Positions 1-6,243 of a stretch of DNA of 6,452 bases are shown piece by piece (position 1 is the stretch's first letter; each line of letters starts with the position of its first letter). The position numbers and the translations under genes were made by a program. This DNA is from a bacterium (GTDB lineage Bacteria; Gemmatimonadota; Gemmatimonadetes; Gemmatimonadales; Gemmatimonadaceae). The DNA lies in contig JAJZRK010000185.1 of NCBI GenBank assembly GCA_021802745.1, positions 1 to 6,452 on the forward strand. The letters run 5' to 3'. The notes under the pieces are model-generated. The model searched no databases. It saw nothing but the letters and a program-made list of their open reading frames with translations, and had not been told where the DNA came from.

Positions 1-160
1 CTGGGGTTCGGCGGAGTCGCGTTTCCTCCTGCTTCAGCGACCGCCGCCAGGCCGTGCGCCACGCAGGGTTCTCGCTCCGGCCATCGAGGTATAGCGTCAG
101 CGTGAGCGTGTCGCGCAACTCCGCGTCCAGCGCCACCAGGTCCGCATAGGGCATCATCAT
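1..160 (-). CDS. 5' fragment of a conserved hypothetical gene (possibly baeRF-like), cut by window edge
   Basis: The minus strand opens with three consecutive ATG codons (160-152) behind a good Shine-Dalgarno GGAGG (169-165). The frame then stays open for 53 codons to the left edge, so this is the N-terminus of a real gene whose remainder lies outside. Spacing from GGAGG is 4, 7 or 10 nt for the first, second and third ATG; the second (157) is the best placed. The visible protein has a hydrophobic strand ending in LTLYLDG (about residues 21-27) followed by a basic, Trp-containing helix-like stretch. An N-terminal strand ending in YLD, then a charged helix, recalls the bacterial eRF1-like (baeRF/Vms1-type) proteins, but 53 residues are too few to decide and I treat that as a hint. 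It lies downstream of glgA on the same strand, 168 bp away, with a possible promoter of its own, so operon membership is uncertain. Confidence 0.7.
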   Translation of the reverse strand, partial: MMMPYADLVALDAELRDTLTLTLYLDGRSENPAWRTAWRRSLKQEETRLRRTP

Positions 161-194
161 CGTTCCTCCAAGTACCGGCGGAACGCCCTGGGGG

Positions 195-214
195 GCCCGC
201 GCCGTTGCGCGGGC
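195..214. other. GC-rich perfect hairpin between glgA and the left-edge gene
   Basis: An 8-bp perfect stem, GCCCGCGC at 195-202 and GCGCGGGC at 207-214, closes a 4-nt CGTT loop. No T tract follows on either strand, so it is not a canonical intrinsic terminator. On the minus strand it would fall in the untranslated leader of the left-edge gene, about 35 nt before its start codon. It could limit read-through from glgA or act as a leader structure; the sequence does not decide. Confidence 0.45.
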
Positions 215-224
215 GTCTCGCTGG

Positions 225-232
225 GTTATATA
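225..232 (-). promoter_or_regulatory. Possible -10 element for the left-edge gene
   Basis: On the minus strand the sequence TATATAAC (232-225) is the only AT-rich, TATAAT-like stretch in the 168-bp gap before the left-edge gene, and it is conspicuous in GC-rich surroundings. The hexamer 17 bp upstream (253-248, CGAAAC) is a poor -35 match, so support rests on the -10 alone. Transcription from it would put the 195-214 hairpin early in the leader. Confidence 0.25.
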
Positions 233-299
233 GATGTCCGGGTACGCGTTTCGGCGCAGTAGGGTCTACGCTGGAAAGGGGTAGGGCTTCATCGCACGT

Positions 300-314
300 A
301 ACCCTGACAGGGTT
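300..314. terminator. Weak hairpin just after glgA, possible terminator
   Basis: A 6-bp perfect stem, AACCCT at 300-305 and AGGGTT at 309-314, has a 3-nt loop and begins 14 nt after the glgA stop codon on the minus strand. The position suits termination, but there is no U tract after it and the stem is short, so function is doubtful. Confidence 0.25.
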
Positions 315-328
315 CCGATGACCGCGCC

Positions 329-1972
329 CTACCGCCGGGTGGCGGCGCGGTTCACGGCCGCGCGATACACATTGGCGTAGTCGGCCATCGAGTGATCCCA
401 CCCGAAGTCGCGCGCCATCGCACGGCGCATCATCGCCTGCCACGCGGCGCGGTCGTGGAACCGGACCAGCGCGCGATCGAGCGCAGCGTCCATCGCCGGC
501 ACGTCGAAGGTGTCGAACAGGAAGCCCGTCTCCTCGTCGGCCACCGTGTCGCCGATGCCGCCGACGCGGCGACCGATCACCGGCGTGCCGTAGCGCGACG
601 CATGCATCTGCGTCAGGCCGCACGGCTCGTACAGCGAGGGCATCAGCACCATGTCGGCGCCGGCCATGAGCTGATGCTCGAGGCGGTCGGTGAAGGTGAA
701 GCTGCACGCCATGCGCCCGGCGTGCGCGGCGACGAACGCCGCGACGGCGTCGCGAATGCGCGCGTCCCCCTCGCCGATCACGATCAGCTGCAACTCCGCA
801 TCGCGCAGCCGCACGCTGCGCAGCACGAGGTCGAACCCCTTTTGCGTCGCGAGACGCGACGACATGCCGATGAGCGGCACGTGCGCGCGGCGCGGCAGCG
901 CAAAGGCGCGCTGCAACGCCTGCTTGCACACGACCTTGCCGCCGAGATCGTCCGCCGTGTACGACGCCGCGATCTGATCGTCGCTCGCGGGGTCCCAGAG
1001 ATGAAGTTCGATGCCATTGCAGATGCCGACGAGACGGTCGCCCAGGTGGCGGAAGGCATCATGCAATCCAAAGCCGCCCTCGGCCGTGCACAGTTCGGCC
1101 GCGTGCGCGGGGCTCACCGTCACCGCCGCGTCGCAGAAGGCGAGGCCGCCCTTCAGCAGGTTCAGCCGACCGTACCATTCGAGGCGGTCCATGTGCCACA
1201 ACTCGGGCGGCAGGGCGAGGTCGGCCATCACGTCCGCGCCGAAGTGGCCCTGGTAGCCCGCATTGTGCACCGACATCACGGTGGGCGTGTCGGCGAACGA
1301 CGGGGCAAGGTCCGGCTGCGTGTGCATGTAGACCGGCGCCAGCGCCGCATGCCAGTCGTGCGCGTGCAGGAGCAGCGGCCCCGGCACGAACTGCGTGATG
1401 CCGTGCAGGGCGGCGCGCGCGAAGAGCGCAAACCGCAGGTGATTGTCCGGATAGTCGCCGCGGACGTCGCCGTAGAGTCCCGGCCGGTCGAAGCAGCCCG
1501 GGGCGTCCAGGAAGATCACGTGCGGTGCGCCGTGGCGCGACGCGTCGCGGTAGAATCGCACCTCCTCCACGAGCGGGCCCAGCACCAGTTGCTGCGGCGG
1601 CGCGAGCAGTTGCAGCCGCGGCACGGCCTCGCGCACCGACGCGTAGAGCGGGAGAAAGGCGTACACCCGCTCGCCGGCGCACGCCTGCGAGTTCGCCAGC
1701 CCGGCGACCGCTTCGGCCAGGCCTCCCGTGCGCGCGTAGCCGTGGTACTCGGCGGTGAGGTGCACGATCGCCCGCCGCGTCGGCATGCGCTCAGCGCCCG
1801 GACGCCGCGACGGAACGTGCCGCGCGTCGCGGCTCACGCGCGACGACGCGCCATGCGCCGTGGCCGCCTCGTGCGCACGGCCGACGGACGGCCCCTCCGC
1901 GCCCTCACGCGACGGCGGCGCGGCGGCGACAATGGCGCCCTGCTGTTTCACCGTCTGGTCGAGCGCGACCAT
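329..1972 (-). CDS. glgA: Glycogen synthase (ADP-glucose type, GT5)
   Basis: Transfers glucose from ADP-glucose to the non-reducing end of alpha-1,4-glucan in the cytoplasm. Of 547 residues, about 66-547 are the enzyme (485 residues from Met63, the normal family length), with the GT5 catalytic domain first and the GT-B C-terminal domain from about 340. Visible landmarks are RTGGL (81-85; the family's nucleotide-sugar loop is usually KTGGL, here Arg for Lys), HAHDWHA (203-209), SVHNAGYQG (234-242), SSRLATQKG (371-379, with Arg373 and Lys378 matching the catalytic Arg/Lys pair) and EPCGLTQ (449-455, catalytic Glu449). The start at 1972 is chosen for its GGGAG Shine-Dalgarno at 7 nt; Met63 (1786) has only a weak one. 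Residues 1-62 are an Ala/Arg/Ser-rich extension of unknown role; 54 of its 62 codons end in G or C, as expected for coding sequence here. It lies 254 bp downstream of glgP. Family assignment is certain; the exact start is less so. Confidence 0.95.
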   Translation of the reverse strand: MVALDQTVKQQGAIVAAAPPSREGAEGPSVGRAHEAATAHGASSRVSRDARHVPSRRPGAERMPTRRAIVHLTAEYHGYARTGGLAEAVAGLANSQACAGERVYAFLPLYASVREAVPRLQLLAPPQQLVLGPLVEEVRFYRDASRHGAPHVIFLDAPGCFDRPGLYGDVRGDYPDNHLRFALFARAALHGITQFVPGPLLLHAHDWHAALAPVYMHTQPDLAPSFADTPTVMSVHNAGYQGHFGADVMADLALPPELWHMDRLEWYGRLNLLKGGLAFCDAAVTVSPAHAAELCTAEGGFGLHDAFRHLGDRLVGICNGIELHLWDPASDDQIAASYTADDLGGKVVCKQALQRAFALPRRAHVPLIGMSSRLATQKGFDLVLRSVRLRDAELQLIVIGEGDARIRDAVAAFVAAHAGRMACSFTFTDRLEHQLMAGADMVLMPSLYEPCGLTQMHASRYGTPVIGRRVGGIGDTVADEETGFLFDTFDVPAMDAALDRALVRFHDRAAWQAMMRRAMARDFGWDHSMADYANVYRAAVNRAATRR

Positions 1973-1979
1973 GGTGACG

Positions 1980-1984
1980 CTCCC
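1980..1984 (-). promoter_or_regulatory. Shine-Dalgarno deciding the glgA start
   Basis: GGGAG on the minus strand ends 7 nt before the ATG at 1972. It favours the long form of GlgA over the internal Met63, which would give a standard-length enzyme but has only a GAG-like match upstream. Confidence 0.55.
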
Positions 1985-2184
1985 GCCCGGCGCAGCCCCC
2001 GCCAGGCCCTTTCCGTCGGCACCGTTCAGCGCCCGGCGACGAGCGGCCTCCCCGCATGATGCACGTTACCAGCGACCGGGGGTTTGGAGTATCGGCAGAA
2101 CGCCGACGGCGCGAATGTGGAACCCGTAGGGCAACCGTGCGCGTGTCTCCAGGCAAGCCGCAACCAGGCGGTGTCAGTCACTCA

Positions 2185-2221
2185 CCCCTTCCCCCCGCAC
2201 CACACCGCGCACCCTGCCCCC
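2185..2221 (-). other. G-run cluster (quadruplex-like) in the glgP-glgA gap
   Basis: Read on the minus strand, G runs of 5, 3, 6 and 4 (2221-2217, 2214-2212, 2196-2191, 2188-2185) start 5 nt after the glgP stop codon. Two of the loops are 2 nt; the middle one is 15 nt. Four runs of at least three G on the transcribed-sense strand could form an RNA or DNA quadruplex between the two genes. The long middle loop weakens the case. Confidence 0.3.
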
Positions 2222-2226
2222 TGCAC

Positions 2227-4380
2227 CTATGCCGTGGGCGCCTCATCCGGCGTCGCCTCCCCCCTGATGGACGGCACGTAATAGTCGGTCACGTACTCCA
2301 TCATCATGCGCCGCGACGTGAAGTGCAGCCCGGCCGCGCGCAGCGCATGCCGCATCACCTGGATCCAGCGGTGCGGCAGGCCGCTGGCGTCGCGCGCGTA
2401 GAACATGGGTACCACCTCGTTCTCGAGCAGCTCGTACAGCTGGTTCGCGGCGGCCGCGTCCTCCTCGGCGGTGCTCGCCCCCGGCTCGGGGGCAATGGCC
2501 CAGCCGTTGTGCCCGTTGAAGCCTTCCTCCCACCAGCCATCCATCGTGCTCAGCTGGGGCACGCCGTTCAGCGCCGCCTTCATGCCGCTGGTCCCCGACG
2601 CCTCCATGGGAATGCGCGGCACGTTGAGCCAGACGTCGGCGCCCTGCACGAGCACGTGCGCGAGGTGCATGTCGTAGTCCTCGACAAAGGCGAGGCGCCC
2701 TTCGAAGCGCGGGTCGCGCGTGCACTGGTAGACCTCCTGCAGCATCGCCTTGCCCGGATGGTCGGCCGGATGCGCCTTGCCGGCGAAGATGATCTGCACC
2801 GGATGCGACGGATTGCTGACGATGCGCAGCAGCCGCTCGACGTCGTGGAAGATCAGGTTGGCGCGCTTGTATGTCGCGAAGCGGCGCGCAAAACAGAGCG
2901 TCAGCGCCTCCGGGTCGAGCAGCACACCGGTGCCCGCCAGCCGGGCCGCCTCGCGCGTGTGCTGGGTGAAGGCGAGGCGCGCCTGCTCGCGCATGTGCAC
3001 GAGCAGCATCCGCTTCAGCTTGGCATGCACTTCCCACAGCGCCGCGGCGTCGAGCGCGAGCACGTCGTCCCACAGCGCCGGATCGTCGGCGCGATTGCCC
3101 CACCCGGCGCCGAGGTGCGCGTCGAGCAGCCGCATGAGGGCGTTCGACATCCAAGTCGCGAGATGCACGCCGTTGGTCACGTACGTCACCGGCAGGTCCA
3201 CCTCGCGCCGCCCCGGCCACAGGACGCTCCACATCTTGCGGGTCACGACGCCGTGCGCGCGCGACACCGCATTCAGGCGGCGGCTCAACCGAATGGCGGC
3301 CGCCGTCATGTGGAACCTCCCCGAGTCGTCGCTCGGCACGCGGCCAATGCGCAGGAAGGCGTCGCGGGAAATGCCCAGTTCGTCCCAGACCGGCCCCGTG
3401 CACGCGGCCACGTCATCGGCCGGAAACGTGTCGTGGCCGGCGGGCACCGGCGTGTGCGTCGTGAACGTGCCCGCCGATCGCACGGTCTGCACCGCGTCGT
3501 CGAACCGCGCCCCCGCCGCCACCCGCTCTCGCACGCGTTCAATGAACATGAACGCGGCGTGCCCTTCGTTCGCGTGCCAGGCGGCGGGATGCACCCCGAG
3601 CGCGCGCAGCACCCGTACGCCGCCGACGCCGAGCAGCCACTCCTGGCGCAGGCGCAGTTCCGGCCCGCCCGCATACAGGCGGCTGAGCAACGGCCGGTCG
3701 GCGCGGTCGTTCTGCTCGAGGTCGGTATCGAGCAGGTAGATGTTCACGCGCCCCACGCGCAGCCGCCATGCGCGCACGTAGACGTCGCGCCCCGCCATGC
3801 GCACCATCGCCAGGTGCGGCGCGCCGCCCGGTCCGTCCATCGGCTCGAGCACCGTTTGCGCAAGGTCGAAGCGCATGTCCGTCTCTTCCTGCCAGCCGTC
3901 GGCGCGCACTTCCTGGTCTATGTAGCCGTTGCGATAGAGCAGACCCACGCCCACCAGCGGCACGCCGAGGTCGGAGGCCGTCTTGCAGTGGTCGCCGGCG
4001 AGCACGCCGAGCCCCCCCGAGTAGATGGGGACCGTGTGGTGCACGCCGAACTCGGCGCAGAAGTAGGCGATGGTGTCGGTCGCCTGCTGCGGATATCGCT
4101 GCATGAACCACGTCTGCGCCGGCGACTGCTCGGCGGCGGCCCAGCGCAGGATCGCCTCGTACTGCGCGAGAAACGTCGCATCGGTCGCGCACTGCGCGAG
4201 GCGCTCGGGCGCCACCTGGCGCAGCAACTGGAACGGGTCGTGCCGCAGGCGCGTCCAGAGCTGGTGATCAATGGCGGCGAAGAGCCGGCGCGCCTCGCGG
4301 TTCCACGTCCAGTTCAGGTTGCCGGCGATATCCACCAGGCCATCGAGGCGCTGGGGAAGAAATGGAAAGACTGGAGGCAT
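2227..4380 (-). CDS. glgP: Alpha-glucan (glycogen) phosphorylase, GT35, DUF3417 type
   Basis: Phosphorolyses alpha-1,4-glucan to glucose-1-phosphate using pyridoxal phosphate, in the cytoplasm. The 717-residue protein belongs to the short phosphorylase branch (TIGR02094 type), distinct from the longer E. coli GlgP/MalP form. An N-terminal DUF3417-like segment (about 7-110, with NLNWTWN) precedes the catalytic fold. Motifs include YFCAEFG (106-112), SGGLGVLAGDH (121-131), HTPVPAGHD (309-317), TNGVH (402-406), RRFATYKRANL (499-509), FAGKAHPAD (532-540) and EASGTSGMKAALNG (593-606), whose Lys601 is the predicted PLP-binding lysine. All key parts are present and nothing is truncated. The ATG at 4380 is chosen; a TTG three codons earlier (4389) is possible, and neither has a good Shine-Dalgarno. 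It lies upstream of glgA on the same strand and divergent from the CBS gene, so its promoter must lie in or near 4381-4578. Confidence 0.96.
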   Translation of the reverse strand: MPPVFPFLPQRLDGLVDIAGNLNWTWNREARRLFAAIDHQLWTRLRHDPFQLLRQVAPERLAQCATDATFLAQYEAILRWAAAEQSPAQTWFMQRYPQQATDTIAYFCAEFGVHHTVPIYSGGLGVLAGDHCKTASDLGVPLVGVGLLYRNGYIDQEVRADGWQEETDMRFDLAQTVLEPMDGPGGAPHLAMVRMAGRDVYVRAWRLRVGRVNIYLLDTDLEQNDRADRPLLSRLYAGGPELRLRQEWLLGVGGVRVLRALGVHPAAWHANEGHAAFMFIERVRERVAAGARFDDAVQTVRSAGTFTTHTPVPAGHDTFPADDVAACTGPVWDELGISRDAFLRIGRVPSDDSGRFHMTAAAIRLSRRLNAVSRAHGVVTRKMWSVLWPGRREVDLPVTYVTNGVHLATWMSNALMRLLDAHLGAGWGNRADDPALWDDVLALDAAALWEVHAKLKRMLLVHMREQARLAFTQHTREAARLAGTGVLLDPEALTLCFARRFATYKRANLIFHDVERLLRIVSNPSHPVQIIFAGKAHPADHPGKAMLQEVYQCTRDPRFEGRLAFVEDYDMHLAHVLVQGADVWLNVPRIPMEASGTSGMKAALNGVPQLSTMDGWWEEGFNGHNGWAIAPEPGASTAEEDAAAANQLYELLENEVVPMFYARDASGLPHRWIQVMRHALRAAGLHFTSRRMMMEYVTDYYVPSIRGEATPDEAPTA

Positions 4381-4500
4381 GGCTGCCAAGGTAGCTGGGA
4401 GAAACGGAATGTCAGTCCGAGAATCGCGCCGCCCGTGTCACCGCGCAATAGGAGCGTCGGTAGGCCGAACCCTGACCTTCTGAAGTCTCTTTACACCTTT

Positions 4501-4554
4501 CCCGTGCGGCCGGGCGACATATGCTTCAATTGACACGCATGGACCGGCCGCGGG
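4501..4554. promoter_or_regulatory. Inverted repeat in the divergent glgP/CBS intergenic region
   Basis: GCGGCCGG (4506-4513) and CCGGCCGC (4544-4551) are a perfect 8-bp inverted repeat around 30 bp. Three more pairs (CCC 4501-4503 with GGG 4552-4554) follow after a 2-nt bulge. The interval holds the AT-rich elements CATATG (4518-4523) and CAATTG (4527-4532) and a consensus TTGACA (4530-4535) with no -10 at the right distance. The placement, between divergent start codons, would suit an operator or a leader stem for the CBS transcript. No promoter could be assigned with confidence to either gene in 4381-4578. Confidence 0.35.
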
Positions 4555-4578
4555 TGACCGGTGCGGTCAGGAGGAGCG

Positions 4579-5025
4579 GTGAGAGCGCGAGACGTCATGA
4601 CGGCGCATCCGTCGGTGATCACTCTCGACGAGCCCGTGCACCGGGCGGCCCAGCTGATGCGCGACCGCCGGGTGGGGATGCTGCCCGTGATTGACAACCT
4701 CAGCGACCGGCGGCTGCAGGGCATTCTCACCGATCGCGACATCGTGGTGCGCTGCGTCGCCGAAGGGCACGGCCTGGACTGTGCGGTGCGCGAGGTCATG
4801 ACCGCGCGCCATCTCACGACGGTGCGCATGGATGACGACGTGAGCGCGGTGGCGCGCAAGATGCGGCGCGACCACGTGCGCCGGATCCCCGTGATGGCCG
4901 ACGACGAGCGCGTGGCGGGCGTGGTGGCGGTGGTGGACCTCGCCACGCGGCTCCGGCCGGCCGATCCCGCGCTGGTGGAGGGGCTCGAGCGGGCGGTGTC
5001 GGCGCCGGCGGAGGCGGGGCAATAG
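4579..5025 (+). CDS. Small protein made of two CBS domains
   Basis: A 148-residue soluble protein that is almost only a CBS pair (Bateman module), a fold that usually binds adenine nucleotides or related ligands to regulate a partner. CBS1 spans about 1-58, opening with DVMT (5-8) and ending in GILTDRD (48-54), which keeps the Thr and Asp typical of the ribose/phosphate site. CBS2 spans about 72-125, opening with EVMT (72-75) and ending in GVVAVVD (114-120), where Ala117 replaces the usual Thr/Ser, so the two sites may not be equivalent. The GTG at 4579 is chosen because AGGAGGAG (4569-4576) precedes it closely; an upstream in-frame GTG at 4561 has no such signal. No other domain is fused. 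It diverges from glgP and is followed 114 bp later by the membrane-protein gene. The ligand and partner are unknown; a link to glycogen or energy state is inferred from position alone. Confidence 0.9.
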   Translation: MRARDVMTAHPSVITLDEPVHRAAQLMRDRRVGMLPVIDNLSDRRLQGILTDRDIVVRCVAEGHGLDCAVREVMTARHLTTVRMDDDVSAVARKMRRDHVRRIPVMADDERVAGVVAVVDLATRLRPADPALVEGLERAVSAPAEAGQ

Positions 5026-5028
5026 GGC

Positions 5029-5045
5029 CGTCGGCCAAGCCGGCG
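5029..5045 (+). terminator. Possible terminator-like hairpin after the CBS gene
   Basis: A 7-bp stem with one G.T pair (5029-5035 with 5039-5045, loop CAA) starts 3 nt after the CBS stop codon. No T tract follows, so it may only weakly reduce read-through into the membrane-protein gene. Confidence 0.25.
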
Positions 5046-5139
5046 ATCGCGACCCGGACACACGCGCCGTTCGGCCGGTGCGACTGTGCGGCCCGGGGCC
5101 GACGTGCGATCTTCAGAGGTCTCCCACCACTCCCCTTCG

Positions 5140-6022
5140 ATGCTCACTCGCCTCGCACTGCTCTTCGACGCCGCCGAACATCGATGGGAGCGCCCAGCCG
5201 GGCGCCGGTTGGTGAGCGCCGCGCTGCTGATCGTGTTTCTCGGTACCGTGGCGCTCGTCGAGGCCGCCTTGGGCGGGCTCACTCCCACGTGGCTCGCCGC
5301 CCGCCTTCCCCGCAGCCACTTCGCCGCCGTCTGGGTCGTTTTCACCGCCCTCCTCGCCATCGAGGTCGTCGGGCTCATCTTCGCCTTGGCCCGGTCAGTG
5401 GCCGCCTCTGTTGGCAAGCAGCTCGAACTCCTCGCGCTGATCCTCATGCGCGAGGCCTTTGTTGAGCTCCTGCCCTCAAGCGGCGCCGTCGGTGCGTGGG
5501 AAAACATACGTTCCGGAGTGCCGGGTGCCCTCGCTGAAATGGCGGGCTCGCTCCTGGTCTTCGCGCTACTCGTCCCGTTTCACCGGATGCAGCGGCATCG
5601 GGCTATCACGGCCGACGCCGCCGAGCAGGAGAGCTTTGTCCGCGCCAAGAAGACCGTCGCGGTGGCCCTGTTCGGGGTCTTCCTCCTGATGGGCATCACG
5701 GGGGGGGGTGCGTGCGCTCCGGGGCGACCAGGGCGGCGACTTCTATGCCGCCTTTTACACCGTGCTCGTCCTCTCGGACGTCGTGCTGATCCTCCTCTCG
5801 CTGCGGCATAGCGCCACCTTCCACGTCGTGTTCCGCAACGCCGGGTTCGCGGCGGCCACGCTGATCATGCGCCTTGCCCTGAGCGCTCCACCGTATGCCA
5901 ACGCCGCGCTGGCGGTAGCTGCCATGGGGTTCTCGCTCGGCATGGCGTACGCCTACAATGCATGGTCCGACCTGGCACCCGGCAGTGCGCGGGATCATCC
6001 GGCGTCCCACGAGACGCAATAA
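5140..6022 (+). pseudogene. Polytopic membrane protein of unknown function, frameshifted at a poly-G run
   Basis: Two overlapping frames form one protein. The first frame (from ATG 5140; in-frame GTGs at 5086 and 5104 also lack a Shine-Dalgarno) runs to residue 189, then turns into an Arg/Pro-rich tail and stops at 5811. The second frame carries the missing membrane segments and stops at 6022. Removing one G from the run at 5700-5708 joins them into 293 residues. Hydrophobic segments lie at about 24-44, 60-83, 127-147, 170-187, 201-221, 233-250 and 253-275. A segment at 91-110 (VGKQLELLALILMREAFVEL) and one near 222-250 (containing VVFRNAGFAAATLIMRLAL) look like conserved family signatures. 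I believe this is a conserved bacterial membrane family but can name no function. It follows the CBS gene on the same strand. A sequencing or assembly error in the G run is the simplest cause; a true mutation or phase-variable tract is possible. Confidence 0.82.
5700..5708 (+). repeat. Run of nine G at the frameshift point
   Basis: Nine consecutive G residues lie at the end of a predicted membrane segment. With eight G the reading frame continues without a break across the whole membrane protein; with nine it leaves the frame. Runs of this kind are both error-prone in sequencing and slippage-prone in cells. Confidence 0.9.
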
Positions 6023-6063
6023 CGCATGGCCCCGGAGCGCTGTAGGCATCCCGGGCCATGCGT
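6022..6063. terminator. Strong hairpin between the membrane gene and the tRNA half
   Basis: ACGCATGGCCC (6022-6032) and GGGCCATGCGT (6053-6063) form an 11-bp perfect stem around a 20-nt loop. The left arm begins on the last base of the membrane gene's stop codon and the right arm ends 4 nt from the 3' end of the minus-strand tRNA half. It sits where a bidirectional terminator for two converging transcripts would sit. No T tract follows on either side, so rho-independent termination is not assured. Confidence 0.5.
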
Positions 6064-6066
6064 CAG

Positions 6067-6113
6067 AGCGGGCGATGGGACTCGAACCCACGACGTCCAG
6101 CTTGGGAAGCTGG
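6067..6113 (-). tRNA. tRNA-Gly(CCC), 3' half only (truncated)
   Basis: Read on the minus strand, the fragment has an anticodon arm CCAGC-TTCCCAA-GCTGG (6113-6097; anticodon CCC at 6106-6104), a 5-nt variable loop (6096-6092), a T arm GTGGG-TTCGAGT-CCCAT (6091-6075) and the 3' acceptor strand CGCCCGC (6074-6068) with discriminator T at 6067. CCA is not encoded. Every part is well formed. The 5' half is missing: no GCGGGCG-like acceptor strand or D arm is present between 6114 and 6260, and the sequence directly 5' of the anticodon stem does not fold as a D arm. It therefore cannot make a working tRNA alone. The clean break at the anticodon stem suggests an attachment-site half left by integration of a mobile element, or an assembly join. 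Confidence 0.85.
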
Positions 6114-6145
6114 AAGAAGGGTTCAAAACCACCGCGCAGTTCCGT

Positions 6146-6173
6146 CTTCTCACTCGAAGATAAGAGTGAGAAG
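6146..6173. repeat. Perfect 10-bp inverted repeat next to the tRNA half
   Basis: CTTCTCACTC (6146-6155) and GAGTGAGAAG (6164-6173) pair perfectly around an 8-nt loop (6156-6163). It lies 32 bp beyond the tRNA break, inside the lower-GC segment. It could be a protein-binding site near an attachment site or a terminator; no T tract is present. Confidence 0.6.
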
Positions 6174-6193
6174 GAAACGAGCAAGAGGCCCGA

Positions 6194-6243
6194 TTCCCTC
6201 ATTTCCCACACGAACAGGCCCAAACAGGCCCAAGAGGGAAATG
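6194..6243. repeat. Overlapping inverted repeats that enclose a tandem repeat
   Basis: Two alternative stems share bases: TTCCCTC (6194-6200) with GAGGGAA (6234-6240), and CATTTCCC (6200-6207) with GGGAAATG (6236-6243). Both are perfect and cannot form together. Between the arms lies the two-copy 10-bp tandem repeat at 6213-6232. Confidence 0.5.
6213..6232. repeat. Exact tandem repeat, two 10-bp units
   Basis: The unit AACAGGCCCA occurs twice head to tail without mismatch. One turn of helix apart, the copies would lie on the same DNA face, as do iterated binding sites such as integrase arm sites. Two short copies can also arise by slippage. Confidence 0.7.

Noticed and set aside
392..2059. 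555-codon plus-strand open frame
   Set aside because: It lies antisense to glgA, is rich in Arg, His and Val as expected from reversed GC-rich codons, and shows no domain. glgA has clear catalytic motifs on the other strand.
2056..4533. 825-codon plus-strand open frame
   Set aside because: It covers all of glgP in antisense and has the same Arg/His-rich shadow composition. Its length is explained by third-position GC bias.
4530..4535. Consensus TTGACA as -35 of the CBS gene
   Set aside because: No -10-like hexamer lies 16-18 bp downstream; TATGCT (4520-4525) lies upstream of it and has no suitable -35 of its own.
4567..5061. 164-codon minus-strand frame over the CBS gene
   Set aside because: It is the antisense shadow of the CBS pair, whose plus-strand motifs and Shine-Dalgarno are clear.
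6067..6140. tmRNA 3' end
   Set aside because: A tmRNA has no anticodon arm; here the anticodon stem, TTCCCAA loop and variable loop are standard tRNA-Gly.
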